A stretch of 21,374 nucleotides of DNA, taken from Purshia tridentata (taxonomy: Eukaryota > Streptophyta > Magnoliopsida > Rosales > Rosaceae). The position numbers were made by a program, and so were the translations under genes. The notes beneath the pieces were generated by a model, which searched no databases, had not been told where the DNA came from, and saw only the letters and a program-made list of their open reading frames with translations. This document shows, one piece after another, positions 9,924 to 19,800 of this stretch. Position 1 is the stretch's first letter, and each line of letters begins with the position of its first letter. The DNA is taken from positions 1 through 21,374 of the forward strand of contig QANT01004438.1 in the NCBI GenBank assembly GCA_003254885.1. The letters are read 5' to 3'.

Positions 9924-12900
9924 ATGGCAGCTGCTACAGTGGACCCTAATGCAATTGTACTTCAAGTTCTGAACGAAGATAACTATGAGGACTGGAGTTT
10001 ACAGGTCAAAACCTACTTGATGGCTGAAGATCTTTGGGAAGTTGTAGAAGCCAGCAATGAAGCTCCTCCAAAACCAGAAGATGTAGAGTTTAAGGCTTGG
10101 AAGAAGAACAACGCCAAGGCTTTGCATACAATTCAGATCTCTTGCGGGCCTCAAACCTTATCTTTGATCCGTGACATAACCACGGCCAAAATTGCTTGGG
10201 ATACCTTGGCAGCAAAGTTCAACCCAGGGGGAACAGGTACCAGTATATCTCTCCATCTTTCACAATAATTAAAGAATTAATTAAGACTAAGGGCCTGTTT
10301 TAGAAGAATCAAATCAATTTCGTTTTCATAGAGATAATTAATGATTCACTATGAGGATCAATTTCGTCTAATTTATCTGGGTTGTAATTGTTTTTCTCGG
10401 GAGTCCATGGCTACTTAGCCAATGACATTGACTAGGTAAGGGATAGAGAGAGAGAGAGAGAGAGAGGAAGAGATGGACAGAGATGGGGAGGTGGGATGGT
10501 GCCAGCGGGTACAGCCGTCGCCGGCGGATAGGCGATTAATCTTTTTAGTTTTAATATTTTTTAAGTCAGACTTAGAATTAATATTTTTTTAATAAAAAAA
10601 AAAACTAATTAACACCTTGTACAGAACTTTTAAAAGAAGTTACACAATGTCCCAGGTTCAAACAAATAATTAATAAATGTCTTTCATCAACGCAATTCTA
10701 ATAAATATGTATCATGAAATAGGATTAACTCTAAATTATATGTTTATTTACAAAATTTCCCCTATATATTGTGGATAATTCTCCAACTTAAGACATGTAT
10801 GTTCTTTTATATTCTAAACCTTATATTTTGGCATAGCACCTGAAAATTAAATTAGAGCAAACCAGGGAAAATTTCTGTTGATTTTACTGTTCTCCGGTTG
10901 GAGGCCAGTCATAAAGTACACAAGAGTACACAATCAATTACAATCAATCTAAATGAAGTCAATGCTATCAATCTATCTAAATTTATCCTAATCAATCACA
11001 CATTAAATAGGCTAATCAACCATCCGTTAATAGCACCATTAAGAATTTTGTTTCTCATTGTCTTGGAAATCCTGAGTTACTAATCTTAATCATATATTCA
11101 TATATCAGTTAGAAATATAAGGGTTTCTCCAAGGCTGTGTTTTGATTTACTTTTGTTATCAAATCAATCGGTTTTTGTTTGGTTTTTTGGTAACAGTTTT
11201 CAACAAACCAAAATTAAAAAAATAATAATAATAATAATAAAATCGAAATATTTCAACAAAATAAATTGTTTCAATTTTGATTATCATATTATAAAATTAA
11301 ATTGGACTCATTATTAACCAATTAATATTGTTCAAATGCTAACTAACTAGTACGTTAATAAAAAATAAACTATCATTTAGATGTATCATATAAAGTAATC
11401 TCATAATTCAAACCGTCAATTATTAAGATTCTATTTTAAATATCATATTTGCAAAAGTTTAATCTTGAAGATGTGTGCTAGCTAAGTTTTGACCATTAGA
11501 TGGTAAAAATCCAAAGGTTGAAAATGTGTGCTAAATATTGTGGTTTTTTGTGTCCCACCAACGGGACCATATATTTAACTATTAGTAAATTGATATTAAT
11601 TGTACAGAGTCTTGAGTTTTTACTTTGTATATTACACACACTACGACAAAACTAGAAGGACAAGAAAATCCTAATAGGGACGATATCATGGCTTTATGCA
11701 AAACTAAGTATTGTCTATGAGAGCCGAGCTCATATTTATGCATATGAAAATAATAGAAGCTCGTCAAGTCAAAATAAATTAAGAAAAAAGTTATGCAAAC
11801 AAGTTAGTATTTTTTTTCCTTTTGTTATACCACATATACAATTAGCATATGAAAAACTTTTACCAACCAATTAATTTGTAATTTGGATTTTCACACAGTG
11901 CCAGGATTCTTGCAAGGACTTGTTTCGAATCTCTTTGGGCTTTTGGGTATGCTACATTCGCATTGTTATTGTTGTTTTTCTTTTTCCTTGTTTGGTTTTT
12001 GCTATATCATTTATTTTAAAATGTGGTTATATAACATTGTTTTCAATGTCTAGGAATCAAACATATATACGAATTGAAATTCACCCATGTCCAGTTTCAA
12101 GGATTTCTAGATCGCATGTGCGAAGAGATTAAATATATAAATAGGAAAAAAATGCAAGACAGCCATATGTATGAAGCGATCTTCCATGCTGTGAAAGAAG
12201 GGATTTCTGAGATTATTATTTGTGTATTGAAAGCAAATCCAGATCTCATTCTATGCACTAGTGATGCGGGAAGGAACCCATTTCAGTATGCCATTGAATG
12301 TCGTCAAGAAAGAGTTTATAACCTACTATATGGACTCCATAGTAGAAATATGGTTTCAGCTTTTGTAGATAATTCTTTCAATAACTCGCTACATATAGCA
12401 GGAATGTTGTCCCCATCTGCACAGCTTAAACGTATTCCAGGTGCAGCTTTGCAAATGCAGAGAGAACTACAATGGTTTAAGGTAATATTCTCGTACTCTA
12501 TTTCTGAATTATTTTTTTTTAAAAAAAATAATGCTACTTAATTTCTCTATATTCTCTATCTTCCAAGCGCTTGGTTAATTCTCATCCAATGCAAACTTGA
12601 GCCAAATCTGGGTTTTCTAAACCCAAATATTGCTTCATGCCTTCCTTCATCCAATAGCTGAAACAGTCACCATTCCTATTTCCACAATTCCAAACAATAC
12701 TTAAGCTGCTACAGATGTATCAAATAGAGAAAAGCCATGCAAACTCACTAGAACGTATCGATATATATATACAGCAAGGCTCCATTGCGAGATTCCCACA
12801 AATTAGAAGTTTGTGGGATCCCCCTTGTGGGGCCCACACGAGTCGTTTTGTATTGATCCAAACCGTTCTTTTTTTATATCTTCATTGATTGATCATTCTT

Positions 12901-14999
12901 GCAAAAAATTAGCCAAATTGGAAATCATTTGTCTATCTAACTTTGATCAAACAAATGGAAGAATCAAATATTTTTAAGGAAACCGTCTATTTGTTTGATC
13001 AAAGTTAGATATGCAAATGATTTCCGATTTGGTTAATTTTTTGTAAAGATGATCAATCAATGAAAATATAAAAAATGAACAGTTCGATCGATACAAAACG
13101 ACTCGTGTGGGCCCCACAAGGGGGATCACACAAACTTCTAATTTGTGGGAATCCCACAATGGAGCCTCGCTATATATATATTGTAGATCCTTGTGAGCCT
13201 ACTATGAATTTGGTTGGTTGATGATTCTTCCATCTTAATTGACACAAGAGAGGTACACCACAATCAATGAACTAAGCTCTTGCACTACTTGTGTGAATAA
13301 AAACAATCCCTTCTCCAACCTTGTGTGATTAAAACAGGCAAGTAATACAAAATATATAGTTTACAAGACCTACTTTCTGTATTTTTTTAAATTTTTTTCT
13401 TCTCATTCTAAGCGAGGTGCTATCTCTCTCTCTCTCTCTCACTTTGATGTGTGAACTGATGAAAATCAGGGAAAATATCGGCCGTAACAACATATTCAAC
13501 GGGTATTTACTTTAAAACACAGAATTTTTAAATGAAGTTTTAGGGAATATTAAATCAATCATCAAGTGCAAGGTATGAAAAATTACGGTTTATGTGGTCT
13601 CATTAAGCTTAAGCGGGGCTTTAATTCGGCTTAAATCTCATTCTATTTTTGTTTTTGTTGCTATTTTTATGATAGCGTAGATATTTATGTAAAAATGAAA
13701 GACATCTGATATTGAATTGCAGTATCGGATAAATATCAAGGAGAAAATGATGAAGATTTTAATTCATCCCTTATTGATATCCATATTTAAAATTTTTTTT
13801 TTAAAAAAAGGATATTTAGGCCGATATATTGGGATATTGGACAATATTTTCTTCAGTTGATATAATGGATAGAGAAACGAGGAGGGCGAATTGAATTTAT
13901 ATAGGCCGTGAGAAGAGTGAGATCATGATGAAAGTTCATCCTCATTATAATGCATGATTCATCCATTAATGAAGGTTTATTTCATAACGACGTACATACT
14001 TTTTTATGGAAGAGTTGCATCGTTCAAAAGAATCAAAACCGAAATTACATGAAAAGATAGTCAAGATAGCACTACAATTTGAAATAAAGTAAACTACTAA
14101 ACCATACATAATAATAACAATTGCAAATCCTTAACACTTTTGTTCATTGGCCAACCGAGTAATGGTAACTCGAGTAGTATTCAAATTAACCGTCTTGGCC
14201 TCTGAAAATGCAAAGGTTGATTTTTCCAACCATCACTATAAATGGCGTGGCTAAAAGTTCTAAACCGTTGGCAATCATGAAAATAAAATGTTGCGAGGAA
14301 AATTATTGAAGTCGGAAAAATGTCAATAATAGAAAAATTTTCGATAATATTATCACATTGACGTTTAAGTTTTGGTTTAATGAAATGCAGGAGGTGGGGA
14401 CTATTGTACCTCGCATGTACGTTGATTTTATAAATTCAGATCATATAACACCGCATGATGTATTTACCAAGAGCCACATAGAATTGGTGAAGGAGGGAGA
14501 AAAATGGATGAAAGAGGCAGCAACTTCTTGTACAGTTGTAGGTGCTCTTGTTATTACCATCATGTTTGCTGCAGCATTCACAATTCCTGGTGGGAACAAT
14601 GGAGAAACAGGCTATCCCATATTCTTACATAAAAACTTACTTATGGTTTTTATAGCTTCAGATGCTATAGCGCTTTTTTCTTCCACAACTTCGGTATTGC
14701 TATTTTTGGGAATCCTCACTTCACGTTATGCAAAAAATGATTTCCTCTTATCCTTACCAACAAAGATGATAATAGGCCTTTCCACCCTTTTTATCTCTAT
14801 TGCCTCCATGACTGTTACCTTTTCCTCTGCCCTTTTGATAATGTTTCATAGAAAAACATGGATTGTTATTCCAACTGTTTTCCTTGCTAGTGTTCCTATC
14901 ACCTTATTTGTGTGGTTGCAATTTCCCCTTCTTGTTGAGATTTTCGTTTCTACTTATGGAAGAGGAATATTTGATAAGAAAGTCAAGCGGTGGTTATAA
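9924..14999 (+). CDS. Gag-like (DUF4219/UBN2) - ankyrin - PGG domain membrane protein (4 exons, 465 aa)
   Basis: The predicted exons are 9924-10236, 11899-11946, 12054-12481 and 14391-14999. All introns are GT-AG and the phases match throughout. Residues 1-104 are a copia-gag-like domain (NYEDWSLQVKTYL, DLWEVVEA, AKIAWDTLAAKF). Residues 122-263 hold the degenerate C-terminal ankyrin part (MYEAIFHAVKEG, NPDLIL, GRNPFQYAIE, NSLHIAG, GAALQMQRELQWFK). Residues 264-465 form the PGG domain: VKEGEKWMKEAATSC, a first membrane segment at about 310-328, the PGG motif at 329-331, and about three more membrane segments. Relatives such as ACD6/ITN1-type proteins sit in membranes and act in defence or salt responses. 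The N-terminal ankyrin block usual before the second exon is not visible, so the gene may be an internal deletion or a decaying copy. The stop is six codons earlier than in the downstream copy because of one C/A difference. Confidence 0.75.
10442..10467 (+). repeat. (GA)n microsatellite
   Basis: About 12 GA units, followed by imperfect purine-rich sequence, inside intron 1 of the ankyrin/PGG gene. Confidence 0.95.
11220..11240 (+). repeat. (ATA)n microsatellite
   Basis: About seven AAT/ATA units in intron 1 of the ankyrin/PGG gene. Confidence 0.93.
12773..13171. mobile_element. Foldback MITE with inverted arms of about 183 bp
   Basis: The arms 12773-12956 and 12989-13171 are near-perfect inverted repeats around a spacer of about 32 bases. 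Matching blocks, left to right-complement, include GCAAGGCTCCATTG/GCGAGGCTCCATTG, GATTCCCACAAATTAGAAGT, CCCCCTTGTGGGGCCCACAC, GAGTCGTTTTGTAT and CTAACTTTGATCAAACAAAT. TA repeats border both ends, so a target duplication such as TATATATA is plausible but cannot be told from simple repeat. It encodes nothing: the 61-codon minus frame inside it is just arm sequence. A superfamily cannot be fixed; the long arms and possible 8-9 bp duplication suggest a Mutator-like foldback. The transcript of the host intron would form a long hairpin here. Confidence 0.85.
13421..13440 (+). repeat. (TC)n microsatellite
   Basis: About nine TC units in intron 3 of the ankyrin/PGG gene. Confidence 0.9.
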
Positions 15000-15878
15000 A
15001 TTCCTGATGGTAAGTGATGTGTTCGTTCATTATGCAACCTGAGCACCTCGTTAAGTACAGACTATGTACGAATGTTCATGCAATTAATTTCCATTATTTA
15101 CTCTTTAATTTGAGTCGGTTGTAGATCAAGGTTCCATTTAAGAATGTGGATTTGTGTTTGATTAGTTTAAAATGTTTAAAACAAATAGAGTTTTAATACT
15201 TTTTGTTATGTATTGAGAAAAAAATGATATATTTCAATGATATAGAGATTGAATTATAAATCAACTATCACGCTCTAATTTGGAATTTAAGAGTGAATTA
15301 TCACATTCTAATTATAGGATTACTTTCTATAACTAGAATGTGACAAATGAAGATAGGAGAAATAAAAAAAATTCGTACAATTAATTACTTTACCACAACT
15401 GAATTTAAGTTTAATTTACAAAATCTGTCATACTATTATACTTTACACCACTCATAGGATCAAATCAAAATCAAAATCTGTCCGCGTCACGCTTAATCAC
15501 AATGATTACTTCTGGTCAACTTGTACTTACTCATGCTACACTACCAACAAAGTCAGCTGACCGCTCAGTAGGAATGTATGACCTCAACATGTTGAATTGA
15601 TCATTAAACTAGAGCTTATTGAAAAAATACAATGCGCAACATATAATATATAATATAATAATGCCAAATTAATGCACTAATATTATGCTACATTTCTTCA
15701 ATTCAATCCCTTGAAAAGTAAATTGCAATATGTCTTCACTTTAATTGCAACTAAACTACAAGACATCCTAACTTCGATGGCAACGAAAAGGGCTTCTCTC
15801 CCAATGCACCATGAATTTTAATTTAACTCCCAATCCCATCTCAAAACCATAACTTCACTCTCAATGCATCATGCTTCA
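15000..15878. other. 3' flank of the PGG gene, then unassigned DNA
   Basis: From 15000 to about 15245 the sequence is the 3' UTR/flank and is matched by the copy after 16148. From there to 15878 I see only AT-rich DNA without a coding signal or clear element. Similarity to the PGG exon restarts abruptly at 15879. Confidence 0.5.
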
Positions 15879-16428
15879 AATCCTTACCAACAAAGATGAT
15901 AATAGGCCTATCCACTCTTTTTATCTCGATTGCCTCCATGACTGTTGCCTTTTGTTCTGCCCTTCTGATAATGTTTCATGGAAAAACATGGATTGTTATT
16001 CCAACCGTTTTCCTTGTTAGTGGGCCTGTCACTTTATTTATTTGGTTGCAATTTCCCCTTCTTGTTGAGATTTTCATTTCTACTTATGGAGGAGGAAGTT
16101 TTTATAAGAAAGTAAATCCATGGTTATACATTCCTGATGGTAATTGATGTGTTATTTGTTCTGCAACTTCTAATAATTTTATGTAAAATACAGACTATGT
16201 ACAGTTTGAGATTTATCTTGAGTCAGAACACCTGTTTAAAAGTATTCGGTATGCTTGTTATTAAACTTCTAAAAATGTAAAAGATTAAGGTTCTATATAT
16301 ATAATAATGTGCATTTGAATTTAATTAATTGTTTAGTTTAAATTGTATGCATCATTTTTAAAACAGATGAGAGAGTTTTAATACTTTTTGTTAAGCAATG
16401 GGAGACAAATTCTATATTCAGTGATATG
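15879..16428 (+). pseudogene. Partial duplicate of the PGG-domain 3' exon
   Basis: The coding match starts at ATCCTTACC and covers the last 80 or so residues of the PGG gene (LPTKMIIGLSTLFISIASMT to STYG, KKV, WL). It differs at about 13 of 80 positions, and the frame stays open to a TGA at 16145-16147. It ends WLYIPDGN, where the intact gene has WL then stop. Homology continues past the stop into the 3' UTR, to a shared GAGTTTTAATACTTTTTGTTA block at about 16373 here and 15187 in the other copy. Everything upstream (gag-like domain, ankyrins, PGG motif, first two membrane segments) is missing, so it is a truncated gene remnant. Confidence 0.8.
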
Positions 16429-16807
16429 AGTTAACCTAGGTGATAAGACGGTGAGTGAAATCTATTGACCGTAGCAGATTAGGGCATATGCTCAAATCTT
16501 GCATCAAAAGTTACTAAATACACCAAAAAAGAAAAAGAGACAATACAAAATACAAAGAAGAAAATGAATAAGAACAGATCGCATAAAGAAGGAACCTGCT
16601 TCATGCATTATGTCAAGACATTTCAATGTGAGAGAAAGCTGAGAGATAAGTGGCAGTAAGAAATTAATGTAAGAACCAATGCTACAATATTTCAGATAAT
16701 TTCTTAGGAAAAAAAATTATATTGTGGTACATATATAGGAACTCAATGTACAAATTTTGGAGGCTGATCACAGAAGAATTCATGTCCTGTTCTTTTCTCG
16801 GTCTCTT
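16429..16807. other. Convergent intergenic region; 3' UTR of the ORRM1-like gene
   Basis: This lies between the PGG remnant and the ORRM1-like gene, which converge. It should include the ORRM1 3' UTR on the minus strand. No other feature is visible. Confidence 0.45.
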
Positions 16808-19800
16808 TCATCTGGTTGCTGATCTGCTGTGACCCCTGCTGTATCTTGGAGGGCTAGTTTTGGCAACATCAACAACTATCATCCAGCCATTAATGATCTG
16901 CAAGCAACATCAACAAAAATGTGTTGGGTTTGTTTATATAAAATATGTAAACCAAAGAGGAAAAACAACAGGACTAGTCGGTGTTCGATTTATTCAGATC
17001 AAGTTAGACAAAACAAAAACCCATGTTGAAACTTGCCTTGCCATTCATCTCTTTGAGTGCTGCACTAGCAGCTTCCTCTGCAGTGTATTCTACAAATGCA
17101 TAACCTTTGGACCTTTTTGAAATTTTGTCCATTATTATTTTAACTGTTGAGAAAAGCAGAATTCATCAGCATGGGAAAAGCAACCATTACCTAGAAATTG
17201 AAAACCTTATGTTATGATAAACAAAAAATAATGCATAGTACCTTCCACAAGCTCGCCAAAGCCTTCAAATGCTTCACGCAGAGTTTTCTCAGATGTATAA
17301 AATGATAGGCCTGTTCAGAAACTGATAGTTTTTAGCACTTTTAAGTGAACAAGTCAAAAGAAAGCGGAAACAACATTATTGAAGAATATCAAGATCTTAT
17401 GAATGTATAATTACAATGGATTAATGGTAACGTTTTCATGGGGGAAAAAGAGGGTTAAAAACTTAAAAAGCAGCTAAGCATTACAGGGGAAGAGTAAGGC
17501 TGTCAAAGCATCAGACTAACACACAAAAAGAGCATACGTAAACAAATGAATGTTAAATATCTAACATTAGCATTGAAGTTGCAACATACCAGTCACAAAA
17601 AGTTTCTTTGTGTTTGTGTGAGTTGTTTGACTTGCTTCTGCAGATGTAGACAGATCCTTAGAATTCTGTAAACCTGAAAGATACATATCGCTTACTCATA
17701 TATATATTTTACGGTGCAATATATTTGTTTAATGGTTAACATACTATTAAATAGAAAAGAACCTAAATAACAAAGAACATTTCGCAAATGGGTTCTTCAA
17801 TAACAAATCAGGATAAATAGTTATGGATATATGGTTGCATAATATACTAATAGTAATGTCAAATTAGTAACCACCAACTTCAAGATTCTTTAACTTCATA
17901 TAACTCTCCAGTCTCCACAATGAAACAAAAGTGCTTGAGATGACAAAAAGAATTATACTGAAAACATTAATAAACATGTATTTTCTACCACTTGGTAAAC
18001 ATGGTCGCAAATGATGTCATCCTTTAGGCAAAGGAAGGGGTCAGGAACAAACCTAGTAACTTAACATATAATCGTAGACAGCAAACAATCAAATACTCTA
18101 CCAAGCCTCTTCCAAAATTTTTAATGGTCGTTAAGAAATGCCATTGATGTCAAGCACAACGATGTACAGGAAAATTCCAATAAGACAACCTACTCAGTAA
18201 CTTGAACACACGGGATGCTGTATCAGTATGCTGAGTCTGCTCTTTCTAGAGTCAGTAACAGATCTCTTCTGTCGATCATTGCCAGAAAACCAAGACTTTC
18301 ATCAAACAAGAAATCAAGCTCAACTTTTTTAATCCATGTCCCAGAAAACATAATGTTTTAACTTTAAATGACGTTGAATCACCTCACAGTATCAGATAAC
18401 CTAAAAATTTGTCAGAAGCAATTATTTCCTTCAGCTTTCTTCTTATGGCTAATTTCATTTACACCATTTTCTGTCATGTCAAAACTCAATATGTTTATGT
18501 TTGCATGATGATAAGATTACGTGCTTTCTATTGCAAGGTCACACACAGTCACAATCTTAGGAATTGCATCTGAAAAAAATTTTATTGAGTCATTCATCAC
18601 AAAGTCTTCCCAACATCCCATCAATTTTTTGACTAAGCAAGGAAACAAGTCATTTGGCATCATTCCTTCTAATTCCTGGTTCTTCAATAACATTACAATG
18701 ACATTTAATTTTTTGTCTACAAGTACTAATTAAGCAGTCAATTAACACGGGTTTTATTATAATTTCCCTACAGACATGATGAAATTACTGAAGAGGGTAT
18801 GTTGTACAGTGACAGTGCTCTCTGACACTGTCTGATGAACATATGCAAAGCTAAGTGACAGATGCTACTGTGATATAACTTCTTTCACAAAAACAAACCA
18901 TTCCAAGACATCAGGCTGGCAAAACGTAGGTCCAAAAAGTATTCAAAGTTCTAAGCTAGCAACAAGTTAGACGATATTATATCTGAGTCAAAGATGAAAA
19001 CCATAAGTGACAGATGCTACTGTGACAGATGCTAAGTGACAGATGCTACTGTGATATAACTTCTTTCACAAAAACAAACCATTCCATGACATCAGGCTGG
19101 CAAAACATAGGTCCAAAAAGTAGTCAAAGTTCTAAGCTAGCAACAAGTTAGAAGATATTACTGTGATATAACTTCTTTCACAAAAACAAACCATTTCATG
19201 GCATCAGACTGGCAAAACATAGGTCCAAAAAGTATTCAAATTGACAAGCAAAGTTCTAAGCTAGCAACAAGTTAGAAGATATTATATCTGAGTCTAAGAT
19301 GAAAACCATAAACAGATATTCACAAAAGATTTTATCCAAATCAGAACAGGAAAAACCTCCATAATCTTTATTCTCTGATTCACAATTCCTGTCTGGCTCA
19401 ACAGATAAGACACCAGGAACACCTGCAGCATAAGGGAGCATTAGCCTTCAAGATGCAAGTGTATTAAGACATGTGGCATAGAGAAATTAAGAGCATCTAC
19501 TAACCAGCTAGTTCCCGTGCACACTCTTCGTCAAGTTCACAACAGAACCCAAAGTTAGATTGCCAGGAAACATTATATATACACATTTGTGCATCATTCT
19601 CACTACATAAGAACATACAGCACGAATTAGAAACACAAATTAGTTTAAGGAAGCAAACAGCATTGTTGCTCATGATGTGATACTTACTTCCTCAAGACCT
19701 TTGTTAGTATTTGGGCATAATAATCGACCATTTGTGCCTTTGTAACAACCCCAATCCCAGGTTTACCCATTCGAACAAGCCAGTGTTTGGTATTCCCAAG

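Larger units (their letters stand above)
10237..11898 (+). other. Intron 1 of the gag-like/ankyrin/PGG gene
   Basis: The donor is CAG|GTACC and the acceptor CACACAG|TG. I searched this 1.66 kb for ankyrin-coding exons and found none. The region holds an AG microsatellite (about 10442-10467), a short GC-rich patch (CCGTCGCCGGCGG near 10516), an ATA microsatellite (about 11220-11240) and otherwise AT-rich DNA. Confidence 0.6.
12482..14390 (+). other. Intron 3 of the gag-like/ankyrin/PGG gene
   Basis: The donor is AAG|GTAATA, and the acceptor AATGCAG|GAG follows a T-rich stretch. The junction restores the family sequence LQWFK-EV. The intron carries the foldback element at 12773-13171 and a short TC microsatellite near 13421-13440. 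No further ankyrin exon was seen in it. Confidence 0.75.

Noticed and set aside
10288-10310. TAA followed by GGGCCTGTTTT, like a Tourist/Harbinger terminus
   Set aside because: I found no inverted partner (AAACAGGCCC with TAA or TTA) in the following 1.5 kb, so the element cannot be supported.
10898-11083. Frame of 61 codons in intron 1 considered as a missing ankyrin exon
   Set aside because: It is Asn/Ile-rich without ankyrin landmarks such as TPLH or a GH-turn, and it is not bounded by suitable splice sites.
12974-13159. Minus-strand frame of 61 codons
   Set aside because: Lies wholly in the right arm of the foldback element and has no independent coding signal.
13471-13830. Inverted TATCGGCCG / CGGCCGATA-type blocks in intron 3
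   Set aside because: Only the short core is shared; arms do not extend, so chance similarity is as likely as an element.
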